Source: Chaenocephalus aceratus
Lineage: Eukaryota > Chordata > Actinopteri > Perciformes > Channichthyidae
Direction: 5' to 3'
Length of the DNA: 64,000 bases
Assembly (NCBI GenBank): GCA_023974075.1
Contig: CM043798.1
Span: 25,028,925-25,092,924 of the forward strand
Part shown: in pieces, positions 18,301-31,165 of the stretch
Layout: the number at the start of each line of letters is the position of its first letter
Numbering within the stretch: the stretch's first letter is position 1
Made by a program: the position numbers and the translations under genes
Notes under the pieces: generated by a model
Databases searched by the model: none
What the model saw: only the letters and a program-made list of their open reading frames with translations
What the model was told of the DNA's origin: nothing

Positions 18301-20240
18301 TTCCGACCAGAACTATTTACCGGGATACAAACCGGAGGAACCAGTCATGGAGGGAGGTGGCAGAGACAGTGGGTGAAACTGGTAGGTTTTCGTCTGTTTG
18401 GGGAGTTTATATCCAGTTTTACTTCGTTTTAAACATTGCTATTGCTTTGTATGTCGGGGGCGGGAGATTCATGTGATTGGTTGTTGGTCCGCGTTGCTCG
18501 CAAAAAATCACCAAGCTTCAGACACGCCCAGCTTCAAGATTTTTTGATGCCTGTTGTGTAGACGGGCCGTTAGTGGCTGCGGGGCCCAAGCGGCCGCTTA
18601 TGTCGCATAATGGCTCGGGCCGGCTCTGCAAATAGGTAACAGTTTTGTTGTATTGTTCTTTAAGTAGCAAGTGTATTTCTCATTATTTGGAAAGCGTTAC
18701 TGCATATGTTATGTTTCTGCATAAAAAGCGGTATGCAGCCTTTGTGGCTTCAAAGGAAGCAGCGCAATATCCTGTAAATTGACTTGAGTGATGTTGCTTG
18801 AGTTAGCGTTGGCTGGTACTGACTTTATAAATTTGCCAATGAAAAATAATCTACGGGTGTAGAGTTATAAAGCAGCCACCCCCTTTCTCTGCTTGAAGCT
18901 AGCAGTTGGAAGCTACATTAGCACAGCTGAATCTCTGCATTTCTGTCACAAGTTTTGACAAGGGGAGAAGAACGCAGAGAACAATGAAAATACCTCTGGT
19001 TCTTCTTTCTGACAATGTTATAGCAGTGTAATGCTAACTCAGTGAATAACAATTAAACTTAGGATGTGCCCAGATATGACAGAAGGTTATTTTTGCTAAC
19101 AAATTGATACTATCACATTGCTTTTAAAGAGACTTTATTACACTTTTAGAAAGCCACCCCCATTTCTAAATCTACATTTGTCACCTGTCAGTGTTTCCAC
19201 TCACCTTTTTACAATAGTCCTCATCTGTGCACTCTCTGTTGTCTCCTGCTAGGGGTCGGGCCTTTGCAGTGGTCCTCTGCGTTTGGGTGGTGGCCTCCCT
19301 CATCTCCTTCCTGCCCATCCATCTGAAGCTGTCGATGTCAGACAATGAGGAAGCTAAGCGGTGCTTGGAGGACAAGTACTGCTGTGATTTCAACACCAAC
19401 GCAGCATATGCGGTGTCTTCCTCGATCGTGTCCTTCTACCTGCCGCTGATGGTGATGATTTTCCTGTACACCAGGGTCTTCCAGGAGGCGCAGAAACAGC
19501 TGGAGAAGATTAGAGGGAGGGAGAGGCACTTTTCTCACTTGCATTACGCTGTACAGCTGTCTTATCCAGAAGATAGTCCAGCATTGAACAAACGAACAGG
19601 AACTCAGAGGAAGAGGAGAGACTAAACATGCATAAAACAGGAGATACAGACACAGGGAAGGGGGAACAGATAGCAGAAAGCAGAGCAAGGACAGAAAAAG
19701 GTGAAGGAAAATACTCTGCTGCAAAACGTCTTAAGTTCTGTTTAAAGGAGCACAAGGCTGTAAAGACTCTTGGGATCATCATGGGAACCTTCACCTTGTG
19801 TTGGCTACCCTTCTTCATCCTCAACATCCTCATGACCTTCTTCAATTTAAAGGATATTAAGCTGCTCTTCAGACTCCTCAACTGGCTGGGATACTCTAAC
19901 TCGGCCTTCAACCCCACTCATCTACTGCCGCAGCCCCGACTTCAGGCACGCCTTCCAGGAGATACTCTGTCTCAGGGGCAAAAGGGGGAGCAGAGGAGGG
20001 AGGAGAGGATGGGGATGGTGCAGGGACAGAGATTGTTACACCAAGCCCCCAGGTAAGACGAATGTGGGCTCAGACCTGACTGGTGTCAGGGGGCTGGACC
20101 TTCAGCAGAGGTTGGGGTGGAAGGGCAGTTTGGACAGCTCTATCCGGGACAGCTTCGCTAAGTCTGGCTCCTCCTCCGACTCCTCTCCTGGACCAGGTTT
20201 TAGAAGTAGCTCCTGGTTCCCTGACAAACCGGCAGGCTAA
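12331..20240 (+). CDS. Beta-adrenergic receptor-like GPCR, three exons, two frame breaks
   Basis: Exon 1 is 12331-12484, exon 2 is 12595-12886 and exon 3 runs from 19253 to 20240, all with GT-AG borders. The protein has N-glycosylation sites near the N-terminus, TM1 with GNVLVITAI, a TM2 with [37 protein letters not shown] (TM3/DRY), the Cys-Cys-Asp-Phe extracellular loop, a TM5 [11 protein letters not shown] and TM6 [14 protein letters not shown]. These are beta-adrenergic hallmarks, so it should couple catecholamine binding to Gs. Two one-base frame changes occur: one between 19577 and 19620 in the third cytoplasmic loop, and one extra base near 19916 that breaks NPxxY; after it, the usual [14 protein letters not shown] tail follows in frame 3. 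Mammalian ADRB1/2 lack introns here. Subtype uncertain (adrb2, adrb3 or beta-4C-like); it may be a pseudogene or carry assembly errors. Confidence 0.8.
13388..14355 (+). repeat. Left part of internal inverted repeat in the hAT-like element
   Basis: 13388-13458 and 14058-14355 together match, as reverse complement, 16575-16950. The left copy is interrupted by about 600 bases (13460-14057) that hold a short tandem array (three ~43-bp units near 13480-13600 with TAAAATATCCACGTAA) and the GC-rich first exon of the small plus-strand gene. Confidence 0.85.
13980..14915 (+). CDS. Small spliced reading frame inside the hAT-like element (39 aa)
   Basis: Exon 1 coding part is 13980-13997: a well-placed ATG (GACATGG) followed by a GT donor (GGTAAAT). 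A pyrimidine-rich acceptor ending CAG at 14811-14813 opens exon 2, 14814-14915. The joined frame encodes 39 residues with five cysteines in exon 2 and ends at TGA; an in-frame upstream ATG at 13869 would lengthen it. An AATAAA follows at about 15109. I do not recognise the protein. Its upstream region is GC-rich like a promoter. It may be a host gene captured by the transposon, or non-coding transcript structure. Confidence 0.4.
15518..17588 (-). CDS. Small three-exon gene inside the hAT-like element (78 aa)
   Basis: Coding exons on the minus strand are 17492-17588, 16126-16197 and 15518-15585, with consensus GT and AG borders and matching phases, giving 78 codons and TAA. A possible poly(A) signal lies near 15195. 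The start, [10 protein letters not shown], resembles N-termini of some TTF-finger hAT transposases (Met-Asp-x-Arg-Lys-Phe/Tyr), so it may be what is left of the transposase, or a short regulatory product. The rest (residues 33-78) is hydrophilic without a known domain. It converges on the plus-strand small gene. Splice-site and phase fit is the evidence; expression is unknown. Confidence 0.5.
16575..16950 (-). repeat. Right part of internal inverted repeat in the hAT-like element
   Basis: Reverse complement of 14058-14355 plus 13388-13458, contiguous here. The unbroken right copy shows that the extra 600 bases in the left copy were inserted after the inverted repeat formed. Confidence 0.85.
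17960..18572. mobile_element. Harbinger-like MITE nested in the hAT-like element
   Basis: The element 17963-18569 is flanked by TTA on both sides. Ends are CGGCCCGTCTACACTACAGG and, inverted, CGGCCCGTCTACACAACAGG. A TTA duplication with such inverted repeats fits PIF/Harbinger. The ORF crossing its left border is not meaningful. Its sequence includes small palindromes such as GAAGATTTTGAATCTTC. Confidence 0.8.
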
Positions 20241-21134
20241 CGGGAGTTGTAAGGAAAATCTGGCTTCAATTGCCTGAAGTCTTTACATTGCGAAAGTCGA
20301 GTCGTGCTGTGAACATCAGTTTGGTGGAGTTCAAAATGTTTGTTTTGGTTTGACAAAGACTTATTGTTTTTTTAGCCGGTAGCTTGAAGTGTTGCTAGCC
20401 AATAATAATATGTGTATTCAGTCAGTGTTAGAGAGGGTTAACGTGTGGTCACTGTTCTTTTTTTCAAGACAGCTACACAAGTAAAACATGTTCAGCAGTG
20501 ATTGTCGGCATTACAAATAGTTTGACTTAAAGCTGGAGGAATGAATGAAGATTAAAACAGATTTTTGTTATCAAAAGTATTCAGTATTCAGTATTCAGAC
20601 CCTGACTGATATTTTCAACAGAAACCATCACATTTGCAGTGCTGAAAAACTATGTTTGCCAGCAACAAAGGCACAAGCCACAAACCCACCATGAAGCAGA
20701 GATTCTAAACAGTCTTATATGAAACAGAGGGTCTCAGTTGAGGCTTGACTCATAATAACCTCCTGTGTTTTCCATTCCTTCCTGATAAACCTCAGAGCAG
20801 GTCCTGGTGTATATTTGTGTGTAAGATAACATCTGAGACCCAAACTTGTGACTATGATAACTTTCTTTCTTTGTGTTCGCTTTCTCCCATTACAAATTCG
20901 CAGGAACTATTTTCTCTCCCTCTTTATCTTTCTCTGTCCCCTCTAATAACATTGGTCAGAAAATTGGTCAGATAGGGGTGGGAAGATGATTTTCAGGCAG
21001 TTGGTTCTGTCTTGATAACAATTTGTCACAATGCAAGGTAATAACTCATATGTTGTGCTTATTTTTGACATTACTCAAAACGTAGTTGAAATGAAGGTGT
21101 GTTTGAATAGGTTTTAATGTCAAATAATGATCTA
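20241..21134. other. Probable 3' untranslated and intergenic DNA after the GPCR
   Basis: No gene was recognised. The next plus-strand AATAAA that could end the receptor transcript is at about 21977, after the palindrome array. Short frames here lack motifs. Confidence 0.5.
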
Positions 21135-21415
21135 ATTATATTAAAGTAATCATTAATGATTACTTTAATATAATGTGTAATGTTAGTAATGTATATGCTA
21201 ATTAGCATATACATTTAGATTACATTACACATTATATTAAAGTAATCATTAATGATTACTTTAATATAATGTGTAATGTTAGTAATGTATATGCTAATTA
21301 GCATATACATTTAGATTACACATTATATTAAGTAATCATTAATGATTACTTTAATATAATGTGTAATGTAATGTATATGCTAATTACCATACATTTAGAT
21401 TACATTACACATTAC
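21135..21415. repeat. Tandem array of perfect AT-rich palindromes
   Basis: About 2.5 copies of a ~107-bp unit made of two palindromes. One is centred on CATTAATG (21135-21174 in copy 1; extended to a perfect 58-bp palindrome at 21222-21279 in copy 2). The other is centred on GCTAATTAGC (21188-21215, 28 bp). Copy 3 has lost bases. Each unit can form cruciforms; the array itself is tandem. Confidence 0.93.
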
Positions 21416-23254
<1,839 letters not shown>

Positions 23255-23256
<2 letters not shown>

Positions 23257-24113
23257 GTGTGTTTAAGTGTGAGTTTGACCTGTTTATAACAAGTTTCCAA
23301 TTTACATAAAGTTTTTGTTATGTGTCCTACAGTATATGTTAGCTATATTAGTGTCTTGTCGTATTTTTGCATTTGTTTTTAGTATAAAAACCTGCAGATT
23401 GTCTTCTGAATGTTTGTATGTTGTGGTTTAATTACATAAAATATGTTTCTTGGCACAGATTCACATCATAAAGAAACCTTTAAAGTGTTCTCAGTGGTAA
23501 TGTAAATGTGTTTCTAAAAACGTTTACAACATTGAAACAAGGCATGGACATTAATAGTTGGTCATATTTTCGTTCTGTGTGTGTATCTGTTTACAATTCA
23601 ACCCCTTAAGCTTTACTCTAACTCAAAAAGTGTTGTGCACATTGAAGCATTAAATCCATTGGGAAACTTGACATGTTGTTCATCATGCCACCTTCCTCTG
23701 CCACATGCGAGTGGCTACCCTCTCTTCTGTCAAAGATGTGTCTAGGTAATACTGTGTTTTATCCTGTTAAGAGGTGGTTAACCGGCTGTTATAATGCTGA
23801 CAACAGGCAATTGTATATTTCCTGTGTAATCACTCAACCACAAAGACTCAAGCATTTGTATGCAAGATTACAGCAACACGCACACACACCCTGTTGAAAG
23901 GCATGTGCGGTTTGGTTCTGTAGTTCAAACAGACACCCTCTGGGCGTTGCCTCAGGCCGCCCAGAGTACACAGGGCTGGAGGTGTGCCCTCTAGAATCTA
24001 GATAAACAAACAAACACACACATTCACAAACTATCAAATGCGCGCCTAAAAAGACACTGAAAAGCTGTGACACCGTACGTGTATATGCACACTCACTTCA
24101 AGAGGGCAACACA

Positions 24114-24154
<41 letters not shown>

Positions 24155-24541
24155 GCAATGCAAAAAATGCAGAAGATACGTAGACAGATACACAATGTCC
24201 TGAATGTGTGTGAGAGAGATGTGCCAAGTGTATCTTATGATCACTGAGAGTTTATAGATGGTGAGTGTGTTTTGCTGCCTGAACTGAAGCCAAACGAAAC
24301 ATCTCCTGCCAAAAAGCAAGAAAGAGGTGAGAACAGACAGATATTTGGCGTTTGGTCTGTCTGCTGATGTCACGCACATACACACACGCTTTCTTTAAAT
24401 TATACATTTTAATCACAGAGCAGTGAGGGATGTTCAAACGCAGCACTACAGTTTGATTGGCACTGAAGATAGGAAGATATGAACATCACAGACACAGCTT
24501 TGATCTTTTTTAAAGACTGAATACATGGATGTGTGTGTGTG

Positions 24542-24573
<32 letters not shown>

Positions 24574-25373
24574 TGTGTGTGTCTTTTCCGGATGACTACT
24601 CTTTTACAGTGGACTGCTGTTCGTCACGGAGACATTGCAATGTTTTTCTGTCCTTGGGTGCTTGCAAGGCACCGGAGAGGCCCTTAACCCCAGTGAGAAA
24701 GACACTGACAGATACAGACATAAATCTAAAAAAATATTCTAAAAACAAAAACTAACTCATCCACATCACAGTTATAATCACCATTGAAACAAGACATCTA
24801 GACTCAACACAAAACTCATTCCCCTGGCATGCTGCATGTTTTACTGTAGCTGTCTGCTTGTAGGGTTAATACTTTATGAATGTATATTGGGAATTATTTT
24901 CTTTGATATGATGTATAGCCTGCGCTATCTGAACATCAAGTCAGTTTACTGTTCTTCGTCAGATATGGGAACAAACACTACAAATGTTTCCAGCCACAAG
25001 AACATGACTCAAACACTACAATGAATGTTCCTGGTCGCTTTGGTACAAGTCCTCTCTTATTTTGTTCACACGTCATTATGCGGTAACACACTGACTTCAC
25101 TAGATGTTAATGAAACCATTTTATCTGGTTTTGGATTTTGGCCCTGTTCACATGAGCATTGAATTTAGGTGGTTGGGCGATGGGTACTTTTATTTTACAC
25201 TTAAAGCTCTTAAGCACTTAAACGCTATAGATGTTATTAAAGGATTTTTGGAGTTGTTGGGAATATCTGTCCCTGCTTCCATTAATTATGGCTAAGCCAA
25301 AAATTGTCTTTGGGTAAGGCCCTCATCTAACCCTCGGCTAGAAGGCAAATTAGTGTAGAACCATGAAGGATAG
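23255..25373. other. Intergenic DNA with short microsatellites
   Basis: (CA)n at 24116-24152 and a GT/GC-rich run at 24530-24582 are present. No gene was recognised. Confidence 0.55.
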
Positions 25374-26235
25374 ATGGTATTCAATGGTTTTTCATACCAT
25401 TGCTACTCTGACGATACTCAATTAATTTGGTCTTTCCCCCGTTCTGAAATCCAGGTTGTCGCACGCATCTCTGCTTGTCTAGCAGACATCTCTCAGTGGA
25501 TGTCTGCTCACCACCTCAAGCTCAACCTTGACAAGACTGAACTGCTTTTCCTTCTCGGAAAAGATTGTCCCACTCTTTACCTAACAATCAACATTGGCCC
25601 CTCTGTTGTTTCCCCTGTGACCCTAGATAACAACCTGTCCTTCACTGCAAACATCTCTGCTACAAACCCGCTGCTGCAGATACACTCTTTTCAACATCAG
25701 GAGGATGCGTCCCCAGCTGACCCAGAAAGTGACGCAGGTTCTGGCCCAGGCTCTCGTAATCTCACTCCTAGACTACTGCAACTCCCTCCTGGCTGGTCTA
25801 CCTGCATGTGCCATCCGACCTCTGCAGCTCATCCAGAATGCAGCAGCAGGTCTTCAACCTTCCTACACTTTCCCACACCACACCGCTCCTCCACTCCCTT
25901 CACTGGCTTCCAGTAACTGCTAGAATCCACTTCAAGACACTGGTACTTGCGTACCATGCTGTGAATGGATCTGGCCCTTCCTACATCCAGGACATGGTTG
26001 AACCATACACCCCAGCACGTTCACTCCGCTCTGCATCAGCCAAATGGCTCGCTGCACCCGCACTGCGAGGGGGACCCAAGTTCCCATCAGCAAAAAACAC
26101 GTTGGTTTGCTATCCTGGCTCCAAAATGGTGGAATGAGCTCCCCATTGAAATCAGGACAGCAGAAAGCTTACACACCTTCCGGCGCAGACTGAAAACTCA
26201 TCTCTTTCGACTCCACTTCGACCAAAAAAAACAAA
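25374..26235 (+). pseudogene. L2-type LINE reverse transcriptase remnant, 5'-truncated and frameshifted
   Basis: Translated pieces in three frames give a non-LTR reverse transcriptase C-terminal half: a Tyr-Ser-Asp-Asp-Thr-Gln-Leu catalytic box (normally Tyr-Ala-Asp-Asp), ACLADISQWMSAHHLKLNLD, then LDYCNSLLAGLP, RPLQLIQNAA, and near the end WWNELPIEIRTAES and FRRRLKTHLFR. This order is typical of fish L2-like elements. It is dead: frames shift near 25680-25700, 25870 and 26050, and everything upstream of the catalytic box is missing. The matching 3' end lies at about 31080-31165. Confidence 0.85.
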
Positions 26236-27470
26236 TAAAAAGCACTTATATATTAACTAAGCACTTATTACTAACTAAGCATTTAACAAAACACTTATAT
26301 ACTAACTAAGCACTTGTATACTAACAAAGCACTTATAACAAACCACTTATATACTAACAAAGCACATATAACTAAGCACTTATACTAACAAAGCACTTAT
26401 ATACTAACTAAGCACTTATATACTAACAAAGCACTTGTTAAGCACTTAACAAAACACTTAACTGCACTTACAGACCCGGCGTCATGGCCCATCCAGGATT
26501 TGGGCCCGCCCATCCAGGATTTGGGCCCGCTGTTTTAATCAGGGCTGAATACAACATTTTAATTGTTTTATTATTATGTTCAGTGGCGGCGCCAGGGTAG
26601 GGTACAGCCATACGAAGAAATGGTTTAGCCCCACCATGAAAAAATGATTTTAAAGTAAGCTAAATAAAGTCCACCAACTCGCGCGGAGTAAATTGCACAG
26701 ACAGCAGTTAGTAAGATTGATTTCACTTCACTTTGTCTGGAAATACCGAAGACTAGAAACGGTTTTGAAAACTTTTGTCACGTAGTGATCATCTTCTCAA
26801 TAGAACATCTTTGATAATGTCTTCTGGCCAATCAGAATCACGATAACGACGTGGTGTTGTTGCAGGAAGTCCCGACGGAGAATACTTTTGCTGGAGTACA
26901 TCTCTATATACATCGATACAACATTAGGCCTACGTGTTGATAGAAATCAACACGTAATTAAATAAGACCCCACGGTTTGTTGATTGATGTGTGGGCTGTT
27001 TTTCATTTTGACACTCAGAACAATGGGGGCTATACACCCTTATCCACAATGTAAAGTAATTCACACAGCCTCTTCCCTCTTCTCTCTGTGAGGAGCAGCA
27101 GGTTCAGCTTTTAGAACAAAGTAACAAAAAACTGAAATGGCATTCATTTTTTTTTTAAATATGTTGTGTAGTAATAGATTTATTTATTTTTCTTCTCAAG
27201 AGAGGACCATAATGTGTATTTTATGTTAGTATTTCAAAAAATCTCCTGGGGGAGAATCTCCCCAAAACCCCCCTTTTGTTGGGGGAAATTGCAGGATTGG
27301 AATTTCGAGCGTCTAACCCCCCCCCCCCCAAATACATCAAATGCCCGCCCAGAGACGTCTGTCTGCCGCCGGGTCTGAGCACTTATATACTAACTAAACA
27401 CTTACATACTAACAAAGCACTTATATACTAAATAAGCACTTATATACTAACAAAGCACTTATATACTAAC
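26236..27470. repeat. ~20-bp minisatellite (GCACTTATATACTAAC unit), split by a transposon
   Basis: About a dozen units of AAGCACTTATATACTAACTA type run from 26236 to 26460 and resume at 27378-27470. They belong to the LINE 3' region and flank the inserted hAT-like element. Confidence 0.85.
26471..27377. mobile_element. hAT-like element inserted in the LINE minisatellite
   Basis: Ends are CAGACCCGGCGTCATGG and, inverted, CAGACCCGGCGGCAGAC. Flanking 8-mers TGCACTTA and AGCACTTA differ by one base, and both come from the minisatellite unit. The 907-bp interior has no transposase ORF. Confidence 0.6.
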
Positions 27471-27800
27471 AAAGGACTGGCTTATCTAAAGCCAGTTGAG
27501 TAGCACTTAACCCTTCTAATCAAATTTGACAGGTCCTGTTTTAACTGCTACAAAAAACATTAATCATCACCAAATTGCATTTAACACCCTTTCAAACTGT
27601 AAATATTGTATCAGACTACTGGTATACATGAAAAACTGCAGTAAATATACAAAGAATAGACACTGAACATGTATTGTGTGTGCCAGGTGTGATCCATGTG
27701 GGGGGATGGGCACATAAGAGCGGGAAATGTGTCAAATTGTTCTGTGTGTGTTTGTGTGTGCCAGGTGTGATTCACATGGCGGGATTGGACACATAAGGGG

Positions 27801-27950
<150 letters not shown>

Positions 27951-28559
27951 TGCAGGGCCGCCCCTGGCCAACTTGGGGCCCCAAGCGACATTGTGAGATG
28001 AGGCCCTCCCCCAACCGACGGGAGTGAACACATTTTTTTTGCAAACAAAGTAGGCTACTTTGCAAATATAATTCCTGTTTATTATTATTATCAACAGTTA
28101 CTTTTTTATACAGTGAGGTAAATGGTAAATGTGTATGTATGTCGTTCAGTTTACAGGTGAATACATCTGCATTTCCTGCCAAATACTAGCCTCAAAAAGA
28201 TTACAATATAATTAATGCAAATAAACTACTTCTACTAATAATCATAATCATAATCAATTAAATAATATAAATACTATGTTATTTTATTATAATATTGTAA
28301 TATAGTCAAGACAAAACATGACAAAACTGATATTTCTTAAATCTGTATTCTAGTTCCCTCTGTCAGCAATGTATCAACAACTACACACACATTTCTCTCA
28401 GTATTTCTCTGTGTTGTGGTTGACATTATGATGACTGTTAGGAGTTAAGGGGAGAGGCTGAGCATCACCATGAAATGTGCAAATTCACATAAAAATGAAT
28501 AAAAGGGGGGGAAATGCTTCATGTTTTTTAGGCTGTAAACTTGAACTGATATATGATCC

Positions 28560-30102
28560 AACTAGACCAGGGGTGGCCAACCAGTCAGAGGTTAAGAGCC
28601 ACATTTTTTCTATGTTACTGCAAAGAGCCACATCAAACACACAGTCACTGATACCGCTTGTTTCAGTTTTTTGTTTTCTGGAGACAAGATTTCAACCACG
28701 TCACTGGTGCGTTTTTGTGGCATTGGGATATATTTTTAAATCCTCTGGAGCAGAGAGAGGAACTGTGGATTATTGTTATTGATTAGTGCATCAGTGTTTC
28801 TTAGGGTCAAAAACACTAAACTCACAACTTAAAATGAAAGTGTTTAGTTTATTTAATAAAAGAGCAGATGTTCAATGTGAAAAGTGACAGTAGTTATAGA
28901 TTATTTGCAATTTGGTGCTATATATATTTTAAAATGTTTTTTTATATATATAACACCTTGCATTTCAAGGGGGGGCGCGGTCCTCCGTTGGCGGGGCGCA
29001 GTGCCCCTCCAAGACAATGGTAGGGGAAACACTGGATAGTGTTTAATCAACGATAGGTTTCCCCCCCCTCAAAGGTGATTGGTTCACTGCATTGCAGGTA
29101 TTATTGTGATTGGCTCTTGGGCCACATACAAATTAGATGCGCTGTCATCCTCTCATACTGACACCACACATACACACGTAGGGAGAGCCGGGACGAAAGT
29201 AACACAGGATGAAAGTAACGGAGCGATTTTATCCGAGCCCAAACAACTTTGACCGGTCAAATTACGTCAGAATTATCAGCATTCCATACTTAACAGACCT
29301 ACTAAATATCAGGTTTAACTGTCAGGAGTAGCTAGCTAGTGTTGTCACGATCCCAACATTTTGGTTTCGATATCAAGTCAAGAATTGCGATTCCGATTAT
29401 TTTTCTTAAAAAAATTGAAACAGTCTTAAATGTAATTATTGTGCTTTATTTCACACCAGAACCATAACCATAACACACACCTTTAAACAATGAGAACAAT
29501 AAATAAAATTAATGACAAGAATTCGTATTAAATAAAATTAATACATTTCTTACAGACAGGCCTCGTGGTGTCCGTAGGCTTGCCCTCACTGTCAGAGATA
29601 TAGCTAAAATACATACAAATTTCGCTTCTGGCGTCTTTTTGTCAACAAGCCGAGGCGCAGCGGCAGTTGTACTCCCACTTGCAGCCATGCTTCTCGTTTT
29701 CTCACATGCTCTGGCAGCTCGCACGTGCACGAGAGAGGGGAGGGACTTAGAGCGTGCTTGAGAGGGGCGGGACTGCAGGCACAGCTGCAGTGCAGGGAGT
29801 GGAAGCAGAGAGCTGAACACACACGGCTCTTATTAAAACGGCGCTTTCTCACCGGAGTACTTTCCCCCGTCATTCTTAAAGTACCGATACTAATGAAACG
29901 GAAGAATCGTAACGTTTTTAACGGCAGGGTATCGCGGTATACCTTTCAAGTATCAGTACACCGTGCAACACTAGTCAGGAGTCAGTGTCTCTCCCCCAAA
30001 CTCACACATATAAAATTCGATATGAACTGAAGAGCCACATGAAACTAGGCAAAGAGCCGCATGCGGCTCGAGAGCCGCGGGTTGGCCACCCCTGAACTAG
30101 AC
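28560..30102. mobile_element. hAT-like element with exact 8-bp target duplication
   Basis: The element 28568-30094 has perfect 15-bp ends CAGGGGTGGCCAACC (inverted at the right) and exact AACTAGAC duplications at 28560-28567 and 30095-30102. Interior is non-coding, with GAGCCACAT near both ends. Confidence 0.93.
29321..29981. mobile_element. Third-level nested DNA transposon
   Basis: GTCAGGAG occurs at 29321-29328 and 29974-29981. The ends share TAGTGTTG, inverted at the right as CAACACTA, with eight extra bases at the left. The ~645-bp interior has no convincing protein. It sits inside the element at 28568-30094. Confidence 0.7.
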
Positions 30103-30626
30103 AGACAGACATCACTCTTCCTCCTGTACATTAGCAGATAAAAGGCATCACATACTTGAATGAATAAAGAATGCTGGAAATAACTGCATCTCCATTAGCC
30201 TATGCTCTGCAGAGACTGCCTTCTTCATGTCGTGAATTGCAGCAGATGTTTTAATATGGCAATTGGCAATTTGACTTATACAACATTCGCAAGTTGTACA
30301 TTTGACTCATACAATAACCCGCCTTCGAGTGATGCTCTAGTTTCTTCATGTTTTGTTTTGTTCCCCTCTTGCTTGCTCCGGACTGAAACTGTCTTTTCAC
30401 CGACATCTCTTCACCTGCAGTAGTGGCCGTATCAAAGTCGTGATTGGTCAGATGTCGATTCATTGCAACGGTGTCGGGTTACATACGTGCTCCCCTTTGT
30501 CACCTCTCACTCTCGCGGGGGGTGCGCGGAGAACTGAGCACAGCAGCTGAGGACCTCTGGGCGAGGCCCCCTGCTCAAGGCGGGGCCCCATGCAGCCTGC
30601 GTGATTGGCCTGTAGGGAGGGGCGGC

Positions 30627-30776
<150 letters not shown>

Positions 30777-30959
30777 TTATCTGATCCAGATGGTTACTAA
30801 TTCCTTTTCTTTATGGGGGTCATTTTTGACCGGGAACACCATGGGTGTTACAAAGTTGACTAAATCATCAAAAATGCAATGAAAGTGGTGATCAGCAAAT
30901 GTTCAAATGTCTACTGTGAAGGATATCATAAAGCCTTAATGCAATCGAATCTAAAACAA

Positions 30960-31022
30960 AAAAGTTATGATTGATGAAAGTAGTAAATCGGTCAGATTTG
31001 ACCCGAAGACAACAGGAGGGTT
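30960..31022 (-). mobile_element. PiggyBac-type terminal sequence at a TTAA
   Basis: Read on the minus strand from TTAA (31019-31022) the sequence is TTAACCCTCCTGTTGTCTTC then GGGTCAAATCTGAC, a fish piggyBac-type end. A possible partner, TTAACCCTTCTAATCAAATT, lies at about 27507 on plus. If paired, the whole nest of elements from there sits inside one piggyBac-type element. Confidence 0.4.
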
Positions 31023-31079
31023 AAAATGGTTTGGCTTTATGAAGCCTAATGTACTTATATGATTCTGTTTTCTTCAAGT

Positions 31080-31165
31080 TTGTATCTTCTTGGTCGAATG
31101 CACTTATTGTAAGTCGCTTTGGATAGAAGCGTCAGCTAAATGAAATGTAATGTAATGTAAACATG
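31080..31165 (+). repeat. L2-type LINE 3' end
   Basis: TGCACTTATTGTAAGTCGCT, TTGGATAGAAGCGTCAGCTA and AATGTAATGTAATGTAA form the standard fish L2 3' tail. It is most simply the end of the element whose coding part is at 25374-26235, now pushed 4.8 kb away by insertions. Confidence 0.8.

Larger units (their letters stand above)
13248..18636. mobile_element. 5.4-kb hAT-like DNA transposon with 8-bp target duplication
   Basis: The element spans 13256-18628 and is flanked by exact CAAATAGG duplications (13248-13255 and 18629-18636). Its ends are CATGGCCGGCCCTAG on the left and, inverted, CAGAGCCGGCCCGAG on the right, followed on both sides by GGGGCCC-rich subterminal sequence. An 8-bp duplication and CA-starting termini fit the hAT superfamily. 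It sits in intron 2 of the receptor gene. It has no full transposase but contains long inverted repeats, two small spliced reading frames and a nested MITE. Confidence 0.85.

Noticed and set aside
17834..18376. 180-codon ORF crossing the Harbinger-like MITE border
   Set aside because: It begins outside and ends inside a transposon insertion, with no domain pattern.
12331..20240. Naming the receptor as adra1b, by synteny with IL12B
   Set aside because: The TM1, TM3 and C-tail motifs are of the beta type ([31 protein letters not shown]), not alpha-1.
26236..26460. CRISPR-like array of regular short repeats
   Set aside because: Units are contiguous with no spacers and lie in a eukaryotic LINE 3' region; it is a minisatellite.
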